This document shows, piece by piece, positions 46,511 to 57,132 of a DNA stretch of 64,000 nucleotides. Position 1 is the stretch's first letter. Every line of letters starts with the position of its first letter. The position numbers were made by a program, and so were the translations under genes. A model generated the notes under the pieces. It was not told where the DNA came from. It was given only the letters and a program-made list of their open reading frames with translations, and did no database searches. Origin of the DNA: Saccopteryx bilineata (Eukaryota > Chordata > Mammalia > Chiroptera > Emballonuridae); assembly GCF_036850765.1 (NCBI RefSeq), contig NC_089494.1, positions 58,359,809 to 58,423,808 on the forward strand, read 5' to 3'.

Positions 46511-46707
46511 TCTGACCTGTGGTCACACAGTGTATAAAGCATTGACCTGGAATGCTGAGGTCACTGGTTCAAAACCCCAGGCTTGTCTGGTCAAGGCACA
46601 TATGGGAGTTGATGCTTCCTGCTCCTTCCCCTTTTTCTCTCTCTCCCCCTCTCTTTCTAAAAGTGAATAAATAAAATCTAAAAGAAATACTTATTTCTTT
46701 AAAAAAG
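46511..46707 (+). mobile_element. tRNA-derived SINE, short type
   Basis: The head tctgacctgtggtcacacag, 'ggttcaaaaccccaggcttg', 'tatgggagttgatgcttcct' and 'agtgaataaataaaa'. Identical duplications aagagttggcagag are at 46497-46510 and 46708-46721. Confidence 0.88.
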
Positions 46708-46889
46708 AAGAGTTGGCAGAGTTTAATGTTTGTTGAACCAAACTTTCTTCTCCACAATTATTCAAAAGAAGACTAATAGCCATTTAAGAAGAAAGAACTA
46801 GGTGAATTTTCCATCTCTATGTAGTCCAATCAGTCCATTGTATATTTTTGTTGGTAGGAATACTACTAATAGTACTTACAATAGTATTT

Positions 46890-47075
46890 ACACATTAATG
46901 ATTGCAGTCAGGTATGGAGAATCTACCAGTGCCAACTCTTAATGCACCTCATTTCAAATGCTCACCACAAAGCTGGGAACTAAGGCTCAGTAATGTGGAA
47001 TCACTTGCCCAGGACCATAGAGTGAATTGAGTGGCAGACAGCATTAAGCCCAGGTCACTGTGGGGCCACCACTTT
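46890..47075 (-). repeat. MIR SINE remnant
   Basis: 'gctgggaactaaggctcagt', 'cacttgcccaggaccataga' and 'taagcccaggtcactgt' match the reversed MIR order. Confidence 0.5.
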
Positions 47076-47978
47076 CTTTTCTATTTCAGTTCACAGTCAT
47101 GGTACTGATGTGAACAAGTCATGGCTGTGGTCATAAAAAAGAAAATGGACAATTGAAAACAATGGTAAAATTACAAGAAGAAAAGTTATGTACACACCTG
47201 CAGACCAAAGGTAACACCGAAGTTACCTTCCATGTAACTATGCAATGCCATCTCTGTCCATTACTATGAGATTGTTGTAGAGATGATCCCATACTGTAGT
47301 ATGGCCTTGACCTGTATCCACTTTAAGGGATTAATCCAGGATGTACCTTTGTGTCTTCAATAAGGAAGTGAGCCAAGTATTTGTCTTCCTGAACTTCCCC
47401 CTTAAGGGTAACTTGCATAGTCAGTCTGACCAGGTGACAAGAAGTCCATATAGTTGGTTCAGCTGATGAGGGACACCACAGACCAGAAACAGGAGAGACA
47501 ATTGCGCTCAGCATCTTGTCTTTTGTTCCCCAAAATACAATTGGTCAGTACTCAGTGTCTAAGACCTTACTGTGATTTCTGATGGGGCAGTATTCCAATG
47601 TGCATTCCTTAAAACATCACTACTATTGAAGTCTGGTTAAGTAAGCTGAAGTAGGCCTTTCTATTTATTTCTTAGAGACTCCAAAAGGTTAATGTGAGTG
47701 GTGACTCTCCAAGAAAAGTATATTACAGGCAGCATTTCTCAAACCCACTTGGCCAGAGGATACCTTTATATGGAGTACTTCCTAAAACTAGTATTTTGTG
47801 GATGCACTTTGAGAAACAGTATGTCAGGATCTTTTAAATAGTTTCCCATTAGTAAGTGCCAAGAAGGTGAAGACATGGGAAATAATTCTTGAATAATTAA
47901 AATGGTAATGCTATAATTTTTTTTGCTTTTTCACTATAAAAATTAAAGTCATGTAACTAGATTAAAGTTTTGAAAATA
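47076..47978 (+). other. PDE11A: PDE11A intron, nothing recognised
   Basis: No gene or confident repeat was seen. Confidence 0.5.
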
Positions 47979-47980
47979 TA

Positions 47981-48356
47981 CTGCTCACAAAAATTAGAGG
48001 ATATTTTATTACTTCATATTCATTTTGAAATATCCCCTTATATGATTCCATATATAGGTGGGACATAAAAATGAGACTCAGGGACATGGACAAGAGTGTG
48101 ATGGTTATGGGGGGGGTGGAGAGGAAAGAAAGAGAGGGAGGGGCACAAAGAAAACCAGATAGAGGTGATGAAAGACAATTTGACTTTGGATGATGGATAT
48201 GCAACATAATCAAATGTCAAAATAACCTGGAGATATTTTCTCTAAACCTATGTACCCTGATTGAGCAATGTCACCCCATTAAAATTAATAAATAAAAATA
48301 TATATATATAAAATAAACTTAGAAAAAAAGAAATATCTCCTAATTTTTGTGATCAG
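47981..48356. mobile_element. mariner-type MITE split by a LINE-1 tail
   Basis: The left end ctgctcacaaaaattagagg (47981 on) and the right end cctaatttttgtgatcag (48339-48356) are inverted repeats of about 26 bp with TA outside both. Removing the L1 insert and its duplication leaves a MITE of roughly 67 bp. Confidence 0.8.
48039..48329 (+). mobile_element. 5'-truncated LINE-1 3' UTR nested in the MITE
   Basis: It follows 10815-11090 closely ('gggacataaaaatgagactc', 'cacaaagaaaaccagataga', 'agatattttctct', 'ctatgtaccctgatt') and ends in an A/T-rich tail. The duplications gaaatatcccct (48027-48038) and gaaatatctcct (48330-48341) differ at one base. Confidence 0.9.
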
Positions 48357-48439
48357 TATATAAATACCCTTGTTTTCACAACTTTAGAATACTCCCTCTT
48401 GTCTTCTGCCTATCTATACAATTCCAAATGTGTATCTAT

Positions 48440-48690
48440 ATCAGTGTGCATATCCAGCACTTAAAATGTGCACACGCTATGCTAAATGCTTTGCATGTGT
48501 CATCTCATGTGATCCTCATGAGAACTCTGTGAGTTAGCAAATCTAATCTCCATGTTAGTGGTTGGGAAATTGAGACTCAGAGGGTTTAAGTGACTTCCCA
48601 AAGGTGCACAGCAAGTAGGTGACTGACCCATTGGTTAAACAGTTATTTTGACTCCAAAGCTTATATGTTTAAACACTGAAATGCTGAAAT
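48440..48690 (-). repeat. MIR SINE remnant
   Basis: 'gctaaatgctttgcatgtgt', 'catgtgatcctcatgagaac', 'tgggaaattgagactcagag' and 'gcacagcaagtaggtgactg' are reversed MIR blocks in order. Confidence 0.65.
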
Positions 48691-49151
48691 TGTTATTTTC
48701 TCATCTAGAATAAAAGCGTTTTTTCTGAATTTACTACCAGGGAGTTTATCTTTTCTTGGATCATCCTACAGCTCAGTTTTATGTTGAATGAACTTTCCAA
48801 AATTGTCCCACTTTTTATTCGTCCTTGTCTTTCTTCTCTGATTTAGTGTCGTCACGCTTCTAGCAAGTAATCTTAAATGCAGGACCACATTGTTTTCTGT
48901 TTTATGATTCAATACTTTTCTCTGTTATAAATACATTCAGGAGTGATTGTGGCATTTTCTTGAAGCCTCAACATTTTTTTAAAAAGTGATTTATTTTGAT
49001 AGTGCTCTAGCCTTATGATTTTAAATATTAAGTTACTTGGTTCAGGTGGTCTTATATTTTCTCATAAATGTGTTTATGTCACCCTGCAGACTGACAAATT
49101 TTATTCCAGGTTTTGTTGGGTTATTTTCTTTCTTCATTTGATTTTGTACAG
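48691..49151 (+). other. PDE11A: PDE11A intron end before fourth exon
   Basis: No repeat is recognised. The T-rich 49100-49151 tract ending in tacag is the acceptor region. Confidence 0.6.
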
Positions 49152-49229
49152 GAGGAGAACTGAGTTCTTTGAACTTGTCAGTAAAGAAGAATATGATTGG
49201 AACATCAAAAACCATCGTGATATATTTCG
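49152..49229 (+). CDS. PDE11A: PDE11A coding exon (fourth in window)
   Basis: The exon is 78 bp. One base completes the Glu codon of the previous exon. Then come 25 codons, RRTEFFELVSKEEYDWNIKN and HRDIF, and two bases of an Arg codon finished in the next exon. The acceptor is ttttgtacag and the donor is CG|gtaaga. This helical part of the catalytic domain precedes the third metal-binding residue. From memory, human PDE11A has Gly where this sequence has the first Glu of K-E-E-Y, so that position may be a lineage substitution. There are no frame breaks. Confidence 0.96.
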
Positions 49230-50144
49230 GTAAGAAAAAGTTCTTGTGTTTCTTCATTATGTGAATATTTAGCCTTGCTTTTCTGACAGTGAAAAGGGCA
49301 CATGAGTGATTTTTAAAGTAATAAGTCTTAGCCTACACCTAAAGAGTTGGAGATTATTTGAATAATTAAAGAAAAGATAGACAATGTCTTTCTGTCTCCT
49401 AATGTATTATATTTTCACCTCCTCTCCATGAATTTGCATTCAAAATTAGAAAACGGTATTCAAATTGGTTCAGTTTCAACAAACCATGGCTTTCTCTTTT
49501 TCCATAGAAGGTGAGTATACAAATTGGTGGGTGAGGGGGATTTTTGAACCTTAGAAAACAAAGTTACAGAGAATAAATGAAAGCAGAGAATTGATTTTTT
49601 GTTTTCCTTTAGAGATAACAGGTATTGTAGATGGAAAACCAATCAGAACCATTTTGGTAGTGGAAGTAAGAAGTCTGTTCTAGACTTTTCCACAGACTTC
49701 TTCCTAGTTGTTTAGAAAAGACAGCTATGAACCGCCATTTTTATGTGACACGTTTTAACCACCCCAGTGCAGTCAATCTAACTGGTGAAGCCTATTTCTC
49801 TTTCTGTTATGCCCTGGCCTTCCATTGTCCCCACCTCACCTATCCTCAGACCTTTTGCTGTCTTATTCCTGTTCCAACACTTTTGAGTGTTTCCTGGAAA
49901 GTTTGTGTGGCCTGGACGATGGGATCACTGTGTCTGCTCTACAACCAGACAATTGCTGGAATAACCACCCTGAGTAAGACCCCTAGCAGACTTCCTCTTT
50001 CCCATATGTGCTCCTTAAAACCTCTGTCTCCATCATTGGAACACAGAGCTCTGCCTGTTTGTTCCTCTGAAGCTGACCCCAAGAATACCCGGGTATAGAG
50101 TCAGCCCCTTGTACAGGTGGTCATGGTACACACTTTCAGAAGTT
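49230..50144 (+). other. PDE11A: PDE11A intron, nothing recognised
   Basis: No gene. The open stretch across 49727-50098 has no domain likeness. Confidence 0.5.
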
Positions 50145-50355
50145 ACTGTATTTTTCATTCCATAAGATGCACTTTTTTCCCCAAAAAATAAAGGGTAAAA
50201 TATCTGTGCATCCTATGGAGCAAAAAAATACAATATTTTACTAAATGTTTTAACACACCATTTGGTTCAGAATATTTTTTTTCCTATTTTCCTCCTTAAA
50301 ACCCTAGGTGTATTTTATGGTCAGGTGCATCTTATGGAGCAAAAAATATGGTAGT
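50145..50355. mobile_element. short inverted-repeat element (MITE), family unknown
   Basis: The left end actgtatttttcattccata and the reversed right end actaccatattttttgctcc are inverted, both continuing to 'cataagatgcac'. The 211-bp interior also repeats 'cttatggagcaaaaa' in direct orientation. I could not define a target duplication, so the superfamily is open. Confidence 0.7.
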
Positions 50356-50360
50356 TCCTG

Positions 50361-50717
50361 GCCCTGGCTGGTTTGCTCAGTGTTGGCCTGGCATGTAGAT
50401 GTCCTGGGATTGATTCCTGGTCAGGGCACATGGGAGAAGCAACCATCTGCTTCCCCACCCTTCACCCTGTCTCTTCTCTCTCACTCTCTCTTCCCCTCCC
50501 ACAGCCATGGCTCTATTAGTTCAAGCATCAGCCCTGGGCACTGAGGATGGCTCCATGGAGCCTCTGCCTTAGGTGCTAAAAATAGCTCAGTTGTGAGTAT
50601 GGCCATAGATGGGTAAAGCATTGGCCCAAGTCGGGTTGCTGGGTGGATCCCAGTCGTGGTGCATGTCACTCTATCTCCCTTCCTCTCACCTGGAAAATAA
50701 GAAAGAAAGAAAAAAGA
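50361..50717 (+). mobile_element. tRNA-derived SINE, Rhin-1-like, older copy
   Basis: The head gccctggctggtttgctcag has lost part of the A-box region. It is followed by 'gggagaagcaaccatctgct', 'ctgaggatggctccatggag' and an A-rich tail. It starts six bases after the MITE. Confidence 0.85.
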
Positions 50718-51749
50718 GTTAGTTCTTATTGGTTCAGAACCTTCTGCACTGGCCCCGGGTGTCCTTGGTGTCTCCAGCCTTTGAGAATGTCACAGTCCTG
50801 CTTTAAAACAGTATATTCAAGAATAAACAATGATAGCATGATTGTTGGTAACGATGAAAAAAACATAACTTGAGTACTTTAATTCTGTCATTTTTTATGA
50901 TCATTTGGGGGTTTTAATTATGTTTATAATTTAAAACAGTGAAACAGAGTACAAACTGGGAGGTGGAATATTTTTGTTTGGTAGGTATAAAATTCAGTTC
51001 ATGTGTGAACTCTTTTGCTGAATTTGAATAATCTTTAAAATTAAGAGTTATTCCTTTTAGCTTGCTAATTGTTTTAAAACTAGAGAACAAATCAAGAAAG
51101 ATCCTTATGAGCTACTTTCAGCATATAGAGGAGAGGGATGATAAAAATGATCTGCTGTGAGTGTCAGGTATCTTCGTGTAGCATCCATCTTCACCCAGCC
51201 ACTGAGGATAGAGGCCTGCCCTCCTTATTCCTGACCATTCATTTGTCCAATTGCACTGAGCAGGTTGGCACCACTTAACTGTAAATTGGACTATAATTGT
51301 GTGGACCTCAAGACTAAAACAGTTGGTGCAAACTCCCTTCTTGCTCTCTTTCTTTACAAAAGACTTCATACAGAGGCTTGACCTACAGAAAAATAAGATA
51401 AAACTGCTCATTTGCCTCCTTCAGTTCTTCCTGTGGAAATCTCCCACGCTATCCAGGCCTTTCTGTTCTCCCGGTTCTTCTTCATCAAAGGCCCTCATCA
51501 GCTGATGCTTGTCAACTGCTTTCCCTGCTTCAGTTCTCTTCTTATTCAAACTATTTGCATACCTACCACCTAAAGTCTTTTCTTTGAGGGTCTAGACAGG
51601 TTCCTCCCGAGCTCCCACCCTAATTGACTCCCCAGTGCCGATCAGATAGTGCTCAGACACTCTACCACCCTTGTTTCCAGCCCTTTTCTGTCTTCCTTCT
51701 CTGTAGAGACTTTTTGCTTCACTGTCAAGTATTCATTGAAAATAGAGAC
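50718..51749 (+). other. PDE11A: PDE11A intron, nothing recognised
   Basis: No gene or confident repeat was seen. Confidence 0.5.
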
Positions 51750-51960
51750 TCTTTTGTCAGACTATGGATTCCATTCTTAGTTTTGATACTTTTTAGCTGT
51801 GTAACTTTGGGCAAGCTACCTAACCTTTCTGATCAAGGAAGGTAAAACACTATTTGCTTTATAAAATAGAGATAATAATAGTATCCTTACCTGTAGGCTT
51901 GCTCAATAGATGGTAACTATTAGAGTTATCATCATCAGAGCAGTTAGCAGATACCAAATA
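51750..51960 (+). repeat. MIR SINE remnant
   Basis: 'tagctgtgtaactttgggca', 'taaaatagagataataatag' and 'ctcaatagatggtaactatt' are MIR blocks in order. Confidence 0.65.
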
Positions 51961-52249
51961 AGCTTATTTATTAATTGATTAATGGTAATACGAATATGAA
52001 TTTGAGAAGTAAGCTTCAAATAATCAAACAGATGGGACCTAAGTAATTATCCAAGTTATGGTACAAATAAGCAAGCTTAGAGAGATTATTTCCTGTCCAG
52101 GAGAGAGACCGCAGAATCCAATACATTGATTACAGTTTTATTCCCCTCTGGGACCAGCAGAACCTAAAATGAGAAGCCTCCAGGTCTAGCAAGAGGAGGT
52201 CTGCTAGCTTTGTGATAAGCACAGAACCCTGAATCCTTGACTCACTTTG

Positions 52250-52395
52250 GCAAAGTGACTTCACACCTCCATGTTTCCATTTAGCTCTCTGTAAAATAGT
52301 AGAACTCAGAGTGCTTATCTCGGAAGGTTGTGCTGAGGATTCATTCAGTCAGGAGTCATTTGGTAAAGCACCTGGTGCAGAAGCAGGCAAGCTGA
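52250..52395 (+). repeat. MIR SINE remnant
   Basis: 'gcaaagtgacttcacacctc', 'tctctgtaaaatagtagaac' and 'ggtaaagcacctggtgcag' follow the MIR order. Confidence 0.5.
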
Positions 52396-53622
52396 GAGCA
52401 CTGCAGATGTGCTTGTTACAGAAGACCAAGTCTAAGGAATAGGCTCATGTGTCTGTACAGTGCTTCCTTAACACGGGGGTTGTTTGAGATTAGATGCTGC
52501 CTGACTCCAAAAGGGCTAATGCTGGTGCGCCTGGTTTTGCTCTGAAGACCTGCTGTTATCTGCCGCTCTGCCTTGTTCCCTGGAGAGGTTTCCTAGAGAA
52601 GTTGCACAACCCCCACCACCGTCTATATGGATATGATCTGCCATCTGGGAAGCAGACATGTTTCCATGGCATTGGAATCCGGCGGGGTATGGAATGTTAA
52701 CACCTGACATCAGGACAGCCCTCTGACCTGTAACAACACACCCTTTCTTCTAAAACGAGCTAGCCAAGTCACACTTTGCCAGCTCAGATCTGTCATTACT
52801 TTTCATCACCTGCTGCTGTTCTTAGTACAGCGAAGCATATTTGGGACAAAGAATGTATTTTATTTTTTCCCTTTCCTGCCACATCAAATTATAAGCACCA
52901 GAACTCTCTTCAGTTTGAATTGTTCTCCATGTTTTATCCACAGTTCTGTGTGAATTATACTTAAACCCAATAGGAATCTGCTCCCCTACAATCTGATTCA
53001 GATTTTTCCTGTGCTTTCTTACATGTGCAATGAAGGAAAGTTGTAGCTGAATATGTTTCTTCTAATCCTTATAAAACATGGTTGTAGCCAGGTAGTAAAC
53101 TGGGATGAAGCAGAAGCTCTTACCCATAAATCTCAGCTCCATAGAGGAGAGGAAAAGCAGTTTCTAACGTGGCATGTGCCTTACCTCTGTGGTTTAGGTT
53201 TTCTTCCGTTCTCATCAGTCAGTGATAAGCTGATGATTAGAGTCATCACCTATGTATGTACGTAGTATTATATACTGATCCGCTTGTTGATAGTTAAAAA
53301 TATAAAGCGTTCCCCATTACAAGTTATTTTAGGCGGAGCGTGCTCAGCTCAGGTGTAAAGAAAGCTGTGCTTTGCTTTCCTCCATTTGCTGCAGAAAAAA
53401 CAGAAGGGCAGCCACGGGTGTGTGCAAGCTTTGTCTTCCTCAGCAGCGTTGCCACAGGATGGAGACACCAAGCACAGACCGCAAACAGTGCTTCCCTTGT
53501 TGAGGAAAAGAAGATGTGAGCTTGCCTCCATCCCATTTTATTTATTAATGTTTCTAGGATGGGTTTGTTTAGCAATGCAACAAAAGATTATTCAGGTTGT
53601 TTTGTTTGGTTCTGTTTTTCAG
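52396..53622 (+). other. PDE11A: PDE11A intron end before fifth exon
   Basis: No repeat could be assigned. The end is a strong T-rich tract before ttttcag. Confidence 0.5.
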
Positions 53623-53686
53623 ATCAATGTTAATGACAGCCTGTGACCTTGGAGCCGTGACCAAACCATGGGAGATCTCGAGACAG
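53623..53686 (+). CDS. PDE11A: PDE11A coding exon (fifth in window), metal-binding Asp, GC donor
   Basis: The exon is 64 bp. Its first base completes Arg, then 21 codons read SMLMTACDLGAVTKPWEISR and Q. The Asp of A-C-D-L is the downstream metal ligand of the class I PDE active site, and K-P-W is a family hallmark. The acceptor is tttttcag. The exon must end after CAG because the next exon opens with GTG (Val) in the same frame, so the intron starts with gcaagt, a GC-AG intron. The alternative GT four bases further would shift the reading frame. Confidence 0.95.
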
Positions 53687-53692
53687 GCAAGT
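53687..53692 (+). other. PDE11A: GC-AG intron donor site
   Basis: The donor reads CAG|GCAAGT, the favoured context for non-canonical GC donors: full pairing to U1 snRNA except at position +2. Frame continuity into the exon at 60182 requires this boundary. Such donors make up about one percent of mammalian introns and are often weak or regulated. Confidence 0.85.
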
Positions 53693-54317
53693 AGTGATTA
53701 ATGGCACAGTTCAGCAGAGGAGGGACTTGGGGGAGGATATTCCCAGAGCCCCGACTACCAGGCACTGAAAAGCTAGTCAATTTGCATCAGTATTAACATG
53801 GTGTAAAAAATAGCAGGAGGCTTAGGCTCCACATAGTTTATTGCCTGGAATGTCCTTATTGTGCTCCCACTGACTAATAGTATTTCTGACTCTGGAAGAT
53901 TTTTGTTTTAACACACTGAATTGAAATAACAGTTTGACCCTTTCGTAAGGCAGAGTTTTAAAAATAGTGTTTTTTGACTAGGTAATCATACTTTAGCACA
54001 GGGCTCAGTTTTTTACATCTGAAACAAATAAACCAACAAAAACCAAAGAGGTAAAAAGGAAATGATGTTTTTCCTTTTATAGACTATTTAGAGATCAGAA
54101 GGCTCTTTGGTCATGGTGTGCAGTGTCCAAATTGATTTGTACTCAAAAGTCATGCACTTACCATCTGGTTTTACTGCCAAAAACTGTTCTAAGCAAGACT
54201 AGTTTTGATGCCATAACTACACAGTTTAAGATCTTTGATTATTGAAAGTATTTGAAGTTAATATCTCTTTAAGATTTATGAGGCACCGACTGTGTGAACT
54301 ATAGGGATCTAAAATAG
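53693..54317 (+). other. PDE11A: PDE11A intron after the GC donor
   Basis: No gene or repeat is seen in the first 600 bases of the intron. Confidence 0.5.
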
Positions 54318-54331
54318 TGATTTGGTATCTT

Positions 54332-54679
54332 TTTTTTTAATTCAGTGACAGGAAGGGAAGCAGAGAGACAGACTCTCGCATGTGCCCCAACCAGGATCCA
54401 CCCCACAAGCCCACTAGGCGATGCTCTGCCCATCTAGGGCTTTACTCCATTGCTCAGCAATGGAGCTTTTCTTTAGCACCTGAGGTGGAGGCCATGGAGC
54501 CATTCTCAGAGCCTGGGCCACCTCACTGCAATCGAGCAATGGCTGCAAGAGTGGAAGAGCAGGGGAAGGGGGGGAAGAAACAGATGGGTGCCTCTGCTGT
54601 GTGTCCTGTCTGGGAATTGAACCTGGGACTTCTAGATGCCAGGCCAACACTCTACCACTAAGCCAACTGGCCAGGGCCA
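54332..54679 (-). mobile_element. tRNA-derived SINE, Rhin-1-like
   Basis: Minus strand: ggccctggccagttggctta head, B-box region 'ggttcaattcccagacagga', and the rest in the same order as the SINE at 6759, ending in an A-rich (here T-rich) tail. Duplications tgatttggtatctt are at 54318-54331 and 54680-54693. Confidence 0.9.
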
Positions 54680-54825
54680 TGATTTGGTATCTTAAGACTT
54701 GACATTTTAAGGAAATAAGATACATTCATATAACTAATATTTATTGATTAAGTAAATAACTAATATTAAATGACTGTTATATATTATTATTCCATAAATC
54801 TTCAAAACCCTCTTTAAGGTAGGTA

Positions 54826-55314
54826 TATATGCTGATAATGGCAACCCAAAGATAAAAGCTCCTAATCCCTGGGAGCTATATACATTACCATAAAAGGAAA
54901 AAGGGTCTTTGCAGATATGATTAGATTGAAGAACATCATTATTATTAGCATTATCATCATCATTATCCTGGATTTTTCAGATAGGTCCTAAATCCAATTG
55001 CAAGTGTCATTATAAGAGAGGGGCACAAGTGATTATACATTTAGAAGAGAAGACAATGCAAAGATAAGGCAAAGATTGGAGTGATGCAGCCACAAACAAA
55101 AGAATGCTGGCAGCCATCAGCAAGTGAAAGAGGCAAAGAACAGATTCCTCCCTAGAGCTTTCTGAGGAAAGATGGCCCTGCCAACACCTTGATTTCTGTC
55201 CAGTGAACTAATATTAAACTGGAGACCTGGCATCCAGAACTCTGAGAGAATAAATGTGTTGTCTTAAGCCACCAAGTGTGTAGTAATTTATCGCAGCCCC
55301 GGTAAACTAATACA
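54826..55314 (+). mobile_element. solo LTR of the MLT1 (MaLR) type
   Basis: 'ctcctaatccctgggagcta', 'gggtctttgcagatatgatt', 'ggagtgatgcagccacaaac', 'ccctgccaacaccttgattt', 'ccagaactctgagagaataa' and 'ggtaaactaataca' follow the MLT1 LTR order through to its usual end. These are ancient mammalian LTRs with no internal part here. Confidence 0.8.
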
Positions 55315-56797
55315 GTGAGCATGTCTGTTTCACAAATGGGGAAAATAAGGCTATTAAGTGGTAGTGCTAGATAGTGAAGTCCTAACATATTAGGTTCCAA
55401 AGCCTTCATTCTTCACAGTGGCTTACGCTTTCTTACACAGGATGCATCAATCAGCAGCTTTAAATGATGTGTGTCAGCAGAATAGGCAATTTTATCACTA
55501 AACCCACAATCTTATTGGTTTAAACCAACAAATCACTCCTAATTGCTCGCCTTCAGAATGGGATAGCACCTCTTTGTCCTCATTCTGGGCTGGGATAAAG
55601 GAATAGCCACCTTCTGGATCATTACAGTAGGTTCCCTGGTAGGTCTTGCATGGGCAATTAAATACCGACCCCCACCCACAACAAGTAGTTGACCAGAACT
55701 TGTCACAAAACCCTAGCCAACCAGGATATATGTGTCCAGAAGTCAAAATGCCAGAAATGGTTATTGAAAAGACAACTATCACAATTTGCTCTTTTAATCA
55801 CCAAAAATATGATTCCCTCTCCTCCTGCAGGCAAAATATGCTCTCTCTCTCCCCAGGGAAGATGACCAAATGTCCCATCAGTCATGGTCTCAAGCTCAAA
55901 ATCCAGGATCTCTGGGTGATATTTGCTAGTCTGTACATCAGGCCTGGATGCACATTAAAGACCTACACATACCCAAAATACATCATCTAATGTACACTTA
56001 AACCACAAAATACCCGTCATCACACTACTATTCAGAAAAGGAATAGGTGGCAACATTTGGCAGCTAAGGATCTACAGCAATTTTGAAATCCTCTTGGGCA
56101 TTTACTGTGAGGGTCCTCACATCTGTGCTGGACCCTGATTCTCTGGGGGATGCTTGTGGCTTCACTATTTTTCGTGGCCTTTAGCTCCACCCAGGAAAAT
56201 TATTCCTTTTCCATTATCCTCTTTGATGACAGCCAATAATTCTCAGCCTGCTTCCCACCTAAAGAAGGGTAAGGCCCAAGGTTTATTTTAAGTAGTCACA
56301 TGCTTGTGGTTAATTTTGGTACAGAAACTCTCTTAAACATTTAGTCAGCTTCTTGTGTCTATGATTCTAGTTATCTCCATTTGCCTATAACCACATCCAT
56401 AGTTCTATTCCTTACAAACTTTTTAGACCTGCTATATTTCTTTGCTTCTTTATATTCAGGAACAAAGAACTACACGCACACATCTATCTACATATATTTA
56501 TCTTTCTTTCTCTCTCATGAGTTAATTCCTACTACTTTGGACCTAATGGGCACCGGTGAGAGAACCTTGTAGTTAAATCATTCCTCTGGGCCATTTTGGT
56601 GCAATTGAAAGGATCAAGTGTGTACCACCTGATTCACTGAGATTTTAACTCTGAGTGTACGGCCATAACTTTGACTTGATTCTTGTAAGAATCTTTGTCT
56701 TCCCCTAAAGCTGTAAGCTCCTTTGTTATATTATTTGCCTTATTTCAGTGATAATTGTACTAAATGTGTTGCCATTGTGTAACGTGAATCATCATCC
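55315..56797 (+). other. PDE11A: PDE11A intron, unassigned, possibly old LTR-type sequence
   Basis: The 55490-56300 part has the texture of a diverged retroelement (mixed short open stretches on both strands), but I could not name a family. No host gene is seen. Confidence 0.35.
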
Positions 56798-56805
56798 CTA
56801 TATAG

Positions 56806-57124
56806 CAGGGGTCGGAAACCTATAGCTCGCGAGCCAGATGTGGCTCTTTTGATGGCTGCATCTGGCTCGCAGACAAATCTTTAATAAAAAAATAATAACG
56901 TTAAAAATATAAAACATTCTCATGTATTACAATCCATTCATTTCCTACCGCTCATGTTCATGGTTGCGGTGGCTAAAGCCAATCACAGCTGTCCTCCGGG
57001 ACAACACCAAATTTTTATTGAATAATGCGTAACATACACAGGTCATTGTATAGCTCTCATGGAATTACATTTTAAAATATGTGGTGTTCACGGCTCTCTC
57101 AGCCAAAAAGTTTCCCGACCCCTG
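56806..57124 (+). mobile_element. non-autonomous hAT-type DNA transposon
   Basis: The 319-bp element starts caggggtcggaaacctatag and ends aagtttcccgacccctg, inverted repeats. The 8-bp duplication ctatatag, a palindrome, flanks it at 56798-56805 and 57125-57132. Same family as 25940-26259, opposite orientation. It has no coding capacity. Confidence 0.9.
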
Positions 57125-57132
57125 CTATATAG

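Noticed and set aside
53687..53696. An alternative GT donor at 53690 for the fifth exon
   Set aside because: It would add four bases and shift the frame into the next exon, while the GC donor keeps the conserved Q-V-A-E-L join.
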